A DNA stretch of 64,000 bases from JAAXHB01 sp965221635 (lineage in GTDB: Bacteria; Actinomycetota; Acidimicrobiia; Acidimicrobiales; Aldehydirespiratoraceae), in the NCBI GenBank assembly GCA_965221635.1, contig OZ244902.1:3472001-3536000 (forward strand), in the 5' to 3' direction. Positions 1-8,434 of the stretch are shown here, in pieces (position 1 is the first letter of the stretch; every line of letters starts with the position of its first letter). The translations under genes and the position numbers were made by a program. Below the pieces are notes generated by a model that saw only the letters and a program-made list of their open reading frames with translations, searched no databases and was not told the origin of the DNA.

Positions 1-1
1 G

Positions 2-250
2 ATGGATGCCGTGCTCGCCGATCAGGTGGCCGCGGCGTCGCAACTGGATGGCGTGGAGGTGTACTCGTATCACCGTGGCGAGGATCACAACTACTCGTTC
101 TTTGCGGTGTTCACCTCGGCGGAGTCCATCAGCGCGCACGCCCAGGCCGAGCCGCTGATGAAGCAGATGCAGAAGTTCATGGCGCTGCTGGACGGCCCCC
201 CGCAAATGTCCACCTACACGCCCGTGGCCGCCTCCGGACTCGACCTGTAG
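2..250 (+). CDS. ABM-domain protein (putative monooxygenase), 5' truncated
   Basis: The 3' part of a gene entering from the left edge; the frame is open to position 2, so the first Met seen may be internal. About 80 residues remain, with an aromatic stretch (YSYHRGEDHNYSFFAVFTS) followed by a helix and a short C-terminal strand, the layout of one half of an antibiotic-biosynthesis-monooxygenase ferredoxin-like fold. Family members are small cofactor-free oxygenases or heme/quinol-related enzymes, but no substrate can be read here. It ends 71 bp before the amidase on the same strand, so co-transcription is possible. The family call is moderate and rests on pattern only. Confidence 0.5.
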   Translation: MDAVLADQVAAASQLDGVEVYSYHRGEDHNYSFFAVFTSAESISAHAQAEPLMKQMQKFMALLDGPPQMSTYTPVAASGLDL

Positions 251-321
251 GCAGTCACCCACCCCCTTGCCGGTCATCCTCGGACTGGCCGGTAGTCAAG
301 GTTCCGAGCGCTGGGTGACCA

Positions 322-1752
322 TTGACTGAGGAACTGATCCGGCGCAGCGCCTCAGATGTGGTGACGCTCCTGAAGCGGGGCGATATCAGCCCGCACGACT
401 TGCTTGACGCGCTTGAGGCGCGCATCGCCGAGGTGGACGGCATTGTGAACGCTCTGCCCACGCTTTGCTTTGACCGGGCACGTCGCCACGCCGACTCGTT
501 GGTGCAACACCCGCCTGACCGGCGTGGGCGTCTGGCCGGGTTGCCGGTTCCGATCAAGGACTTGATGGCGGTGAAGGGTGTGCTCAACACGATGGGATCC
601 AAGGCGTTCGAGCACAACATCGCCGGGCACTCCGACATCCTCGTGCAGCGGCTCGAGTCCGAGGGAGGCGTGGTGTACGCAATGTCCAACACGCCAGAGT
701 TCGGAGCCGGTGGCAACACCTTCAACGACGTGTTCGGCGTCACCCGCAACCCTCACGATCTGCGCCTCACCCCGGGCGGATCATCGGGCGGCGCAGCCGC
801 GGCGGTGGCGAGCGGCATGGCCTGGGTTGCCCACGGCTCAGACCTGGCCGGCTCGCTGCGCACCCCGGCCTCGTTTTGTGGGATCACCAGCCTGCGGCCG
901 TCGCCGGGACTGTTCGCCTCCGGCCCAAGCGTCGCGCCGTTCGACGTGTACGGCCAGGACGGCCCGATGGCCCGCGACGTGGCCGACCTCGCACTGCTCG
1001 CCGACGCCATGGCAGGCCAAAGCCACGCCGCAGGCCTGTCCAAACCCAGAGCAGCGGAGTCGTTTCAGCAGGCCGTGGCCCAACCGTTGCGCCCCCAAAG
1101 GGTGGCGTTCAGCGCCGATCTCGGCATCAGCGAACCCACCGCGGAAGTGCGCGAGGCGTTCGACCGGGCCGTCACCACGCTGGCGGCCGACGGGATGCAA
1201 ACAATCCAAGACCATCCCGACCTGCACGAGGCGCCCGCAGCGTTCGACGTGTTGCGCGCCCTTCGCTTCGCGATGGTGCTCGGCCCGCACCTTGCGAGGT
1301 TCGAGTCGGTGTTCAAGCCCGAGGTGGTGTGGAACGTGAACGAGGGACTCAAGCTCGACGGTCGCCAAGTGCGCCACGCCATGGAGGCCGCCGGCCGGGT
1401 GTTCAACGCTGCCGCCGAGTTCATGCGCCAAGTCGACTTGTTGGTGTGCCCGGCCGTGGTGGTGACGCCGTTTGTGGTTGAGGAGCGTTACGTGGGGTTC
1501 GGCGAGGGAAAGCCGTACTCGGAGTACTTTCGCTGGTTGACCCTGCCCGCAGCGGTCACCGTCACAACGCTTCCGGTGATCACCGTGCCGTGCGGGCACA
1601 CCCGCAACGGAATGCCGGTGGGGATCCAACTGATCGGCAAACCCCACGGCGAGTTCGACCTGTTTCGCGCCGCCGCCCACATCGAATCCCTGTTCGGCTT
1701 CGACACCTCAGTGGTCAACCCGTCACCGGCAAACCCAGCTGCTGCGCATTAG
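322..1752 (+). CDS. Amidase signature (AS) family amidase
   Basis: A 476-residue protein of normal length for the amidase-signature family, which hydrolyses amides with a Ser-cisSer-Lys triad. The triad is visible: Lys79 in VPIKDLMAVKG, the cis-Ser in PGGSSGG (Ser154/155) and the nucleophile Ser178 in GSDLAGSLRTPAS. The nucleophile motif reads DLAGS where DTGGS is usual. The start taken is TTG at 322; the upstream reading closes quickly and no strong Shine-Dalgarno is visible, so a start some codons downstream is possible. Substrate is unknown; the family includes indoleacetamide, nicotinamide-like and aryl-amide hydrolases. No GatB/GatC genes are nearby, so a role as tRNA amidotransferase subunit is unlikely. 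Confidence 0.9.
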   Translation: MTEELIRRSASDVVTLLKRGDISPHDLLDALEARIAEVDGIVNALPTLCFDRARRHADSLVQHPPDRRGRLAGLPVPIKDLMAVKGVLNTMGSKAFEHNIAGHSDILVQRLESEGGVVYAMSNTPEFGAGGNTFNDVFGVTRNPHDLRLTPGGSSGGAAAAVASGMAWVAHGSDLAGSLRTPASFCGITSLRPSPGLFASGPSVAPFDVYGQDGPMARDVADLALLADAMAGQSHAAGLSKPRAAESFQQAVAQPLRPQRVAFSADLGISEPTAEVREAFDRAVTTLAADGMQTIQDHPDLHEAPAAFDVLRALRFAMVLGPHLARFESVFKPEVVWNVNEGLKLDGRQVRHAMEAAGRVFNAAAEFMRQVDLLVCPAVVVTPFVVEERYVGFGEGKPYSEYFRWLTLPAAVTVTTLPVITVPCGHTRNGMPVGIQLIGKPHGEFDLFRAAAHIESLFGFDTSVVNPSPANPAAAH

Positions 1753-1960
1753 GCCAACCTGCGAGGCCTGTCCCCGTGGTCAGCACCTCGCTCCCCTTGC
1801 CGGATCCGTTACACCGATGGCAGTGCGGCCAGGCCCGCCGGCGTCGGCACATCAACGTCTTTGGCGCCTGATTGGACAAGAAGTTGCCCACGCGCGAAGC
1901 GCGCTGGACCAGCGGGCATCGGCGCATCAACTGTTCGTCGCCGGGGTGGCGGCGACCGGA

Positions 1961-2707
1961 TCAGCCGCCCTTCGCGTTGGCGGCCATTTCTCTCCAGGCG
2001 TCCAGCGGTTGACCACCGGCGCGGCGCTCAACCACGGTGCCATCGGCGCCCACGACCACCGTGTACGGAAATCCCGGCAACCCGTACGCCTCGGCGATTT
2101 GGCGCGAGTCCGAGTCGCGCACCACCGAGAGCGGCCAGCCCTCATCCCGGAACCAGTCCGACGGCGGATGATTGGGTGCGCCCGAGTCCACTGCGGTGGA
2201 CACCGCGATGATGTCCACCCCGTCGGTTGAGAGCTCGCCCGTGTTGATCCACTCGGTGAGCTTGGGAAGTTCGTCCTGGCAGTGCGGGCACCAGTGGGCA
2301 AAGAACACCACGAGCTTGGCCAAGCCGTCTCCAGGCACGATCGACACCGGCCTGGCGTCGAAGTCGCTGGCGTCAATGCGCGGAGCGGGCGCCCCCACCG
2401 CGAGATCCACCGAACTGCGCCCGAAATCCGGAAGTGTCGATCCGTCCACCTGCACCGGGCCTGTCTGGGCGCCGGGTTCTCCCACCGGCTCCACGACGCT
2501 CGCCTCATCGAGGTTGGCCGGGTCGAGCACCGGCCCGACCGCCTCGCCGGCGCCACCCGTAGTGCTGGTGGACTGAGACTGTTCAACTTCGGCCCGGTCG
2601 GGCGCATCGGTGGCGGAGGAGGACTCGGACGAATCCGAGCCGCAGCCAGCCGCCATCACAGACAGGGCCAGCGCAACGCCGGCAGCGACACAAGTCCATC
2701 TAGTCAT
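1961..2707 (-). CDS. TlpA-like thioredoxin-fold lipoprotein
   Basis: A 248-residue exported redox protein. The N-terminus is a lipoprotein signal (basic start, hydrophobic stretch, then AAGC with the lipidated Cys near residue 22). A Ser/Asp/Glu-rich spacer of about 70 residues follows, then a redoxin domain with VFFAHWCPHCQDELPKL, the active-site CPHC at about 140-143. CPHC rather than CGPC suits a TlpA/DsbE-like reductase or oxidant. The ATG at 2707 is preferred because GGAGGA lies 7 bases upstream; a GTG two codons earlier is also open. It sits directly downstream of the DsbB-like gene on the same strand, so the pair probably handles disulfides of secreted proteins. Confidence 0.85.
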   Translation of the reverse strand: MTRWTCVAAGVALALSVMAAGCGSDSSESSSATDAPDRAEVEQSQSTSTTGGAGEAVGPVLDPANLDEASVVEPVGEPGAQTGPVQVDGSTLPDFGRSSVDLAVGAPAPRIDASDFDARPVSIVPGDGLAKLVVFFAHWCPHCQDELPKLTEWINTGELSTDGVDIIAVSTAVDSGAPNHPPSDWFRDEGWPLSVVRDSDSRQIAEAYGLPGFPYTVVVGADGTVVERRAGGQPLDAWREMAANAKGG

Positions 2708-2801
2708 CAACACTTCCTCCAGGAAGATTCCGGTGCGACCGCGAGCGGCGCGCCCGCCACGGCCAGGCTTCCCTGCAACCGCCGCCGCATCAACGACATG
2801 G

Positions 2802-3302
2802 CTAACGGCGCCTCATGAGCGCCGACCACAACAAGCCGGCCACCGCCAGGAATCCGCACGCCGCCATGAGCGGGATCGACACGAACCCGAACGAGTCCAC
2901 CCAGCGATACGCACACGACCCCGACGCATCACAAAACAGCCCTTCGGATCCCACCTGCTGCAGCCGGTAGTGGTAGAGGGCCACCACCAGGCCCAGAACG
3001 GCCATCGGCAGTGCGTACACAGCAGCCCTGGTGTCCCGGCGCAAGAGCCCGATCAGCAGCACCAGAACGATCGGGTACATGGCCATTCGCTGATACCAGC
3101 ACAGCTCACAAGGCACGTAATCCGCTATCTCGGAGTAGTAGAGGCTCCCCGCGGTGGACACGACCGCCACGGCCAACGCCAAAGGCACGCACTGACGTCT
3201 CGCCAGTCGTCCTCGCATGGCCGCAAACGGCGCTACCACACCGCCAACAGCGGCCAGCAGCGCAAGCACCGCCAGAACGTTCGAAACCTGATCGACGCTC
3301 AC
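2802..3302 (-). CDS. DsbB/BdbC-like disulfide oxidoreductase, integral membrane
   Basis: About 166 residues with four predicted membrane segments. The first Cys pair is in VPCELCWYQRM (CELC, about residues 65-68), the signature of DsbB-type quinone-linked thiol oxidases, and a second pair lies in the next outer loop (LFCDASGSC). DsbB reoxidises a periplasmic or extracytoplasmic thioredoxin-like partner and passes electrons to quinone. The frame is open up to 3461, but the upstream 53 codons look non-coding (Gly/Ala/Arg mixture), so GTG at 3302 just before the first hydrophobic helix is chosen. Many actinobacteria use VKOR for this step, so a DsbB-type enzyme is worth noting. The TlpA-like gene follows 94 bp downstream. 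Confidence 0.85.
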   Translation of the reverse strand: MSVDQVSNVLAVLALLAAVGGVVAPFAAMRGRLARRQCVPLALAVAVVSTAGSLYYSEIADYVPCELCWYQRMAMYPIVLVLLIGLLRRDTRAAVYALPMAVLGLVVALYHYRLQQVGSEGLFCDASGSCAYRWVDSFGFVSIPLMAACGFLAVAGLLWSALMRRR

Positions 3303-3529
3303 AGCAGCACCCCGCGAGGCCCATAAACCGCCCCACGCCCCCGCCCAGAGCGCGGCCCGAGACGGGAACCCCCCGCTTTGGGCGCCGATGATCGCAACTG
3401 CACCAGTCGAACCTACCCTCAACCCCGCAAATCGGATGCCACCCCCCGTCACCAAGCGCAACGTGTGGCAATGTGGGCGGCCTTGCGCAAAGGGGCATCC
3501 CGCGCCTCAAGACCCGACAGGAGGTTCAC

Positions 3530-3880
3530 GTGGCCGAGTTTTTGATTTCTGTGTGGCACGACTTCGACGAGCCCATGCCCGAACCCGAGGACATGCAACA
3601 AGCGTTCGCCCAGGTGGACGCTTTCAACTCCGCGCTACAAGCAGCCGACGCCCTGGTGTTCGCCGGCGGATTGCAGCCGCCCGCAGAAGCGGTGGTGGTG
3701 CATTCCGACGCAGAGGGCGACTCCCACCACGATGGCCCCATGCTCGACACCAAAGTGCAACTCGGCGGCTTCTGGGTGATCGACGTCGCCGACCACGCCA
3801 CTGCGAAGGACTGGGCCGCCAAAGCAGCCGCAGCCTGCATGAGTGAGGTGGAGCTCCGCCCCTTCCAAACCGAAGACTGA
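3530..3880 (+). CDS. YCII-family protein
   Basis: A 116-residue protein starting at a GTG preceded by AGGAGG 5-6 bases upstream, the clearest ribosome site in this area. It starts AEFLISVWHDFDEPMPEPEDMQ, and its remaining features (GGL.PP around residue 45, then TKVQLGGFWVIDVADHATAKDW) are those of the YCII / DGPF-domain ferredoxin-like fold found in actinobacteria, often next to sigma factors or oxidoreductases. The family includes a chlorohydroquinone-type lyase, but most members have no known reaction. It is followed after 37 bp by an SDR gene on the same strand, so the two are probably one transcript. No sigma-factor gene is adjacent here. Confidence 0.75.
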   Translation: MAEFLISVWHDFDEPMPEPEDMQQAFAQVDAFNSALQAADALVFAGGLQPPAEAVVVHSDAEGDSHHDGPMLDTKVQLGGFWVIDVADHATAKDWAAKAAAACMSEVELRPFQTED

Positions 3881-3917
3881 CCACCGGCCAGACGAGAACC
3901 GACAACACGGAGGACAC

Positions 3918-4673
3918 ATGACTCTTTCAGCTGATCACAGTGCGCTTGTCACTGGTGCTTCGAGTGGAATCGGCGAGGCGACCGTGCGGGCGCTGCGGGC
4001 ACAGGGCGTGCAGGTTCACGCCGCGGCTCGGCGTATCGAGCGGCTGGAGGCCCTGGCCGCCGAAACGGGATGCGTCCCCCACGCCCTCGACGTGCGTGAC
4101 CGTGACGCGGTGGCGGCCCTCGGCGCCGAGATCGAGATCGACATCCTGGTGAACAACGCCGGGCTCGGCAGGGTGCTCGGGTCGATCTGGTCGGGCACCG
4201 CAGAAGACATCGACATGACCGTGGACACCAACGTGGCCGGGGCCATTCACGTGATCCGGGCGTTCCTTCCGGGGATGATCGACCGGGGCCGTGGCCACAT
4301 CATCAACATGAGCTCCGTGCTGGCGCTGTACCCGTTCCCCGCGGCGCTCTACGGCGCCACCAAGGGCGCCATCCACATGCTCAGCCGCGACCTGCGCAAC
4401 GAACTGCAAGGCACCGGCGTGCGCGTCACCGAGATCTGCCCGGGCCGGGTGGTCACGGAGTTCTACGACGTGGCCATAGACGACAAGGCCCGCCTCAAGC
4501 AAGTGAAGGACACCCCATCGGTAGACCTGCTCGCCTCGGACATCGCCGACGCCATCGTCTACGTCACGTCAGCACCCTGGCGGGTGAACGTGTCCCTAAT
4601 GGAGATCCTCCCCACCGAGCAAACCTACGGAGGCGCCCAATTCGTCCCCTTCGACCGCCGCCCCAATCCCTAA
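3918..4673 (+). CDS. Short-chain dehydrogenase/reductase, YdfG-like
   Basis: A 251-residue classical SDR. The N-terminal nucleotide site is TGASSGIG (about residues 12-19), the structural NNAG is in ILVNNAGLGR, and the catalytic Ser-Tyr-Lys appears as NMSSVLALYPFPAALYGATKGA. The sequence around the active site and the acidic C-terminal part resemble the YdfG / NADP-dependent 3-hydroxy-acid (serine) dehydrogenase branch. The start is ATG at 3918 behind ACGGAGGA. The frame is open further upstream, but that part overlaps the YCII gene. The substrate is a guess from similarity only. Confidence 0.88.
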   Translation: MTLSADHSALVTGASSGIGEATVRALRAQGVQVHAAARRIERLEALAAETGCVPHALDVRDRDAVAALGAEIEIDILVNNAGLGRVLGSIWSGTAEDIDMTVDTNVAGAIHVIRAFLPGMIDRGRGHIINMSSVLALYPFPAALYGATKGAIHMLSRDLRNELQGTGVRVTEICPGRVVTEFYDVAIDDKARLKQVKDTPSVDLLASDIADAIVYVTSAPWRVNVSLMEILPTEQTYGGAQFVPFDRRPNP

Positions 4674-4728
4674 CTCCCTTTCCAGGTTCTGCACCCGCGA
4701 CTCGGGCCCAGTCCCATGACTAGCGCCG

Positions 4729-5355
4729 CTACTGCACGGGCGGCATCCGAGGCCAACCGGGGCCAAAGAACTCCTCGCCGAACTCCACACGCAAAGGTGG
4801 TGGGACAGCATCCAGCACCGACTGTGGATCTATGTCAACGTCGTACAAACGCTTGATGCGAGGCACAATCCATTCAGGTGAGTAGTACCTGGCTGCGTAG
4901 TCTTCCTTGTCCATCGGCATCACGACGGATTCGACAAGCTCGGTCAACGCTTCCGGTGACCTGCCGGGCCAATGCGGGTTAGCAGCGTAAGAGAAGTCCA
5001 AACCGGTTCCCCGATCGTTGCGGATCAGAAGACGCCGCCCATCCTCCAGCCTGGCAAACTCGTGCACCACCAAGGCCAACTCGCTAGATCGACTACGCCT
5101 GAGAATCTTGGGTATCAGTTTGCCAAGTCCAACAGGCCCAGACTTCACAGCCCACGACCAGCCTGTCGTCCTCCTTCTCGGCTCTGTGGCCGACTCTTCA
5201 CTTGTGACGCTGTCGAAACCACTTGAAGGTATTTCCACCACCCCCTCCAGAGCCCCAAACTCTTCTCCAATGGAGAGATAGCCGTCCCCAATGCCCGGGA
5301 CAGTTCCGAAGGGCCGCAGTCCGCAAATTACGCCAAACTCAAGAACTCTGGTCAC
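4729..5355 (-). CDS. Hypothetical protein
   Basis: A 208-residue soluble protein I do not recognise. It has no signal peptide or membrane segment, an acidic C-terminal third rich in Pro, Trp and aromatic residues (ALTELVESVVMPMD, YYSPEWIVPRIKRLYDVDIDP) and a central Arg/Ser-rich stretch. Codon use in the last 120 codons looks real. The GTG start at 5355 overlaps the end of the meaB-like tail and IS remnant immediately upstream, so the N-terminus may be a scar product and the true start could be internal. It lies at the edge of the degraded patch and may be an accessory gene. Confidence 0.5.
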   Translation of the reverse strand: MTRVLEFGVICGLRPFGTVPGIGDGYLSIGEEFGALEGVVEIPSSGFDSVTSEESATEPRRRTTGWSWAVKSGPVGLGKLIPKILRRSRSSELALVVHEFARLEDGRRLLIRNDRGTGLDFSYAANPHWPGRSPEALTELVESVVMPMDKEDYAARYYSPEWIVPRIKRLYDVDIDPQSVLDAVPPPLRVEFGEEFFGPGWPRMPPVQ

Positions 5356-5364
5356 GGCAGATGG

Positions 5365-5468
5365 GTTGGTTGGCGTTCAGGAGGGTTAAGGTTAGTGCCT
5401 TGGCGGCTTGGGAGACTGAGAATCGGCCCTTTTGGGCGATTTGCATGATGTCTTCGCTTCCTTTGTTA
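5365..5468 (-). repeat. Diverged copy of the meaB 3' end (left copy)
   Basis: About 100 bp nearly colinear with 8455-8558, the end of the meaB gene 3 kb away, in the same orientation; by eye about three quarters of bases match over an 80-base core. Read on the minus strand it gives IMQIAQKGRFSVSQAAKAL, matching ILQSAQKGKISAAQAAKSL of MeaB. It is in frame with the last part of the transposase remnant upstream of it. Together the two copies bracket the accessory patch as direct repeats. Confidence 0.75.
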
Positions 5469-6682
5469 ACGTAGAGCAGCAAGCGGATTGGGTGATTGCG
5501 GAAGTTGCGGAATCCGAACGCGCGACGCTTGATGCGTTTGATGAGGTTGTCGAAGGCTTCGGCTGGACCGTCGGATACTTTGGCGTGGTGCCCAGTTGCG
5601 GCTCTCGGCGTGCCAGCGCCGCAGGGGGTGGCCCAGCGAAGTGACCTTCGGGGATCTCGTGGTACCGGAGATCAGCTGAGAGTTCACCCATGCAGCGATC
5701 GACCATCACCGCGTCGGGGATGCCGTAGAAGAACCTGGTGGCATGTGTGCCGTGCCAGCTGCAGGCGACTTCACCGTCGGGATCACGAGCGCGCAACAAC
5801 CCCATGAGCCGGGTGTCACCAAGCAGAATCGAGACGCTCGGAGGCTTTGGGCAGAAGATCGCGGCAGCAAGACAACTGGGCATCTTTGCGGTCTCGAGGC
5901 CCACGTTTCGTTCTGGATCCGACGGCGTCACGGGTCAACCTTAGAGTGGCGTTGGTGACGACATGGAACGGCTCGATCACCTGCGACGCGTCGGGCACCG
6001 CAGTGTCATGGGTCGCCTCGTGGGGCCCGGACATATCCAACACCACGCCGCGGGTGCCGCCAAGCCACCCTTGGGGCTGTTCAGTGAGCCACCTGGTGGG
6101 GACGGGCGCCTGACCTGGGATAATGTCAAACAACTAGCGGTGCGAGCTTCCACGATCTGGATTGGCCAACGCTCGTGCTTTCGGTCGCCTCCACGTCCCA
6201 GCAGCGTCTCATCTAGCGACACTCCTTCCGTAGCGCTGATCCGGTCGGTGTCGGGTTCGATCAGTGAGTCACCATACCCGACCTCAGCGTTGTTCACCGT
6301 GTGCGAATCAGTTCCACCTCATCAGCCGCGTCGCTCGACGACCGGCTGCGGCTACCAACCCCTCAGTGACCCACCTACCGGCTCTTGTGATCAGCCCGGG
6401 CCGCGCCGGTGAGACATCGGAATGCTCAATGGTCCCGGAGCAAACCCCGCAGCTCCGCTGTGGGCAGCACCAACGAGCGCGCCGCACCCGAAAGAGCACA
6501 CAACCCCCAAACGACCACAAGTCCGCAACGTCATACCCCTTCACACGCGCCGCTGTGCCACGACCCTCCTCGTGTGGGCGCTGCTCACGAGGCACCACCG
6601 TCACCACCAGCAGCCCCTCCTGCGAATCATCCGCTCCCAAAGCGTCAACATTCGCCAATCTGACCAACATTTCAGCCACACG
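5465..6682 (-). pseudogene. Frameshifted ISL3-family transposase remnant
   Basis: Pieces of an ISL3-type transposase appear in order on the minus strand but in changing frames. The N-terminal piece (about 6679-6310) reads VLFRVRRARWCCPQRSCG and then TRAGRWVTE, the degraded zinc-finger and following helix. The next (about 6297-6180) has VSLDETLLGRGGDRKH, the first catalytic Asp region. The next (about 6133-5850) has GVVLDMSGPHEATHDTAVPDA then EPFHVV, the second Asp region. The last, near 5570-5470, has AFDNLIKRIKRRAFGFRNF, the C-terminal signature. At least three frame changes separate them, so no functional enzyme can be made. No intact terminal inverted repeats were found. Confidence 0.8.
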
Positions 6683-6699
6683 GCTGGGCTCAATCTCAA

Positions 6700-6749
6700 C
6701 GTGGACTCCAAAACTCGGATTTCATATCCCCCGAATCTAGGAGTCCACG
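6700..6749. repeat. Perfect 10-bp inverted repeat near the IS remnant
   Basis: CGTGGACTCC at 6700-6709 is repeated in inverse as GGAGTCCACG at 6740-6749 with a 30-base loop that itself holds GATT/AATC. It lies just upstream of the first recognisable transposase codons and about 40 bp beyond the end of the membrane-protein gene. It may be a terminator for that gene, or part of an old element end. No T-run follows. Confidence 0.5.
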
Positions 6750-6788
6750 CTTCGCGCCAGTGCACCCCTCAACTAATCCACATCCCGC

Positions 6789-7457
6789 TCAACGTCCGAA
6801 CCGTCGGTAACCATATTGATGCCATACTTCGTACCAAATGCGACAAACAATACTCGCCACCCCCACACATGGGAAAAAGTAAAACAGGAACAGGGTGTCT
6901 TGATGAAGGTCTGACTCCCACTGCGGAACCAGTTTTAATGCATGGCTCGCTATTACCATTAACGCCAACACTCCAGTCCAGCTCAGAGCAGCAAAGTAGA
7001 GTAGATCCTCACGGGCCATACGTCGACGGTGTTGTCCCGAGCGCATTCCCCACAGAACGGCGACGAGAAGTGCACTCCATGTCATCTCATAATCGGTGAG
7101 GAAGGAGCGGATGTCCGCAGCAAGAGGTACACCGATGACAAACGCGATCGCCAAAGCAACAACGTGAGGCCACAAGCTCCACGCCCTAATGGGAGCACCA
7201 AGTATACAGCCTGTCTGCGGCGGATATACAGTGAATTGGAATGAACCGTCCTCGTGCGACAAGCATTTGGCCGACACTGGCCGCTCTTCTGATTTTGCGA
7301 TGTTCTTGAGGTGTGACCGAGCCTTGTGAACCGCCTTGAACGGACCTACTCTCCTTGGATGGTATGGGTAATGCGGCAAGCGCTTACCTGTCCACTCCAA
7401 TGAGGCGTCTTGCTCAAGAATGAACTGGATGTGGTTGTGGTGGTACTGGTCGGTCAT
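6789..7457 (-). CDS. Hypothetical membrane protein (about four TM segments)
   Basis: A 222-residue protein starting at ATG 7457 behind a good AAGGAGG-type site (8 bases). The first 90 residues are soluble, rich in His, Lys and Arg (YHHNHIQFILEQ, HPRRVGPFKAVHKARSH). Hydrophobic stretches then follow at about 95-112, 125-140, 155-173 and 190-206, ending in a basic tail. It resembles no family I know. Base composition is clearly more AT-rich than neighbours, in line with a gene acquired with the accessory patch. It is the only plausibly intact gene between the two meaB tail copies. Confidence 0.6.
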   Translation of the reverse strand: MTDQYHHNHIQFILEQDASLEWTGKRLPHYPYHPRRVGPFKAVHKARSHLKNIAKSEERPVSAKCLSHEDGSFQFTVYPPQTGCILGAPIRAWSLWPHVVALAIAFVIGVPLAADIRSFLTDYEMTWSALLVAVLWGMRSGQHRRRMAREDLLYFAALSWTGVLALMVIASHALKLVPQWESDLHQDTLFLFYFFPCVGVASIVCRIWYEVWHQYGYRRFGR

Positions 7458-8434
7458 TTTGGTGTCCTCCTTCGGACGTCAGGTGATGTGCAGTGGCGCA
7501 CACCCACCTACCATAGCGCAGCCAGCAGACGCCGGTGGTGATGCGAGGCGGCACGAGCGCCAGGGAGCGCTGGCCATGCACTGAACAACTGTGTGATGGC
7601 GGTTGAACAGCAACGGTGCTTTCTCGGCACAAACTGACAGTTGAACTCATAGAGCGGATCATCAGGAACCTCCAAAAAAGAATGGAAGTCCTTGCTGGCA
7701 ATAGGGGACACTGTGGATGGACCGCTCATGAGTTGGGGATTCTTGCGTTATGCGTGATCAGGCAATTGGAACGTTAGACTTGGATGAGACATTTCCTTGT
7801 AAGTGTGCTCATTGGATTTAAAGACTGAGAACGCCTACTTCACGAAACACCTGACTTTGGCGGCATTTTGCGTTCTGGTGCTGAAGCAGTCCGCAGAGAA
7901 AACTCGCGATTGAGCACTGTTGCCTTGCAGCTGTCAAAAAGTTTGCTGGCGAATTTCTCGAACTGGCGAGTTCCAGCACAATTCATGTCGGACTGGTTCC
8001 CAAAGCCAGTCGTCGAAACGCCACCGTAGGTCTAAACGCATTCACACGACAAACTGGTGCCACGCGTGCAGTGTGCGTTCTGCCGCTTACGGGGGCGTGT
8101 GGCGTAGCGCAGTGTTTTCGCTTACAGGGCCGAGTAGTGATGAGTGGGCGAATCAGCAAACGGGGCCGGATGGGGACTTCCGGATCTACCGGCAATTTGG
8201 CTCACTGACCTTAGCCTGCACTTTTGTCAGTTTCTCCACTGGTGGGTTTTCCTGAAGAGCCTCGTCGGCGTGATTTCGGTATTGGGGCCACGGCCGGTTC
8301 GGCGTCATGCCAGCTCATTGCCACTTAGGCCCAGCGATGCTGGACTGGCCGTGACGCTTGGCCCAGAGGTCCGGCACGACCGCCCGCACGCACGATGCCG
8401 TGCCGCTGGACCTGCCTCCGGCTGGCCTACGTGA
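7458..8434. other. Long stretch without a convincing gene
   Basis: Nearly 1 kb of mixed composition between the membrane protein and meaB. Short open frames exist, for example minus 7729-7508 starting MSGPSTVSPIASKDFHSFLE and plus 7920-8255, but none has a ribosome site, family resemblance or steady codon use. I read it as degraded accessory DNA. The promoter of the membrane-protein gene should lie in its first 100 bp. Confidence 0.5.

Noticed and set aside
838..1680. Long minus-strand open frame opposite the amidase
   Set aside because: It is the mirror of a clear amidase gene, has an His/Gly/Arg-rich composition and no family features.
7508..7729. Possible 73-codon minus-strand gene (MSGPSTVSPIASKDFHS...)
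   Set aside because: The first 30 codons look protein-like, but there is no ribosome site and the second half is low complexity; not enough to call a gene.
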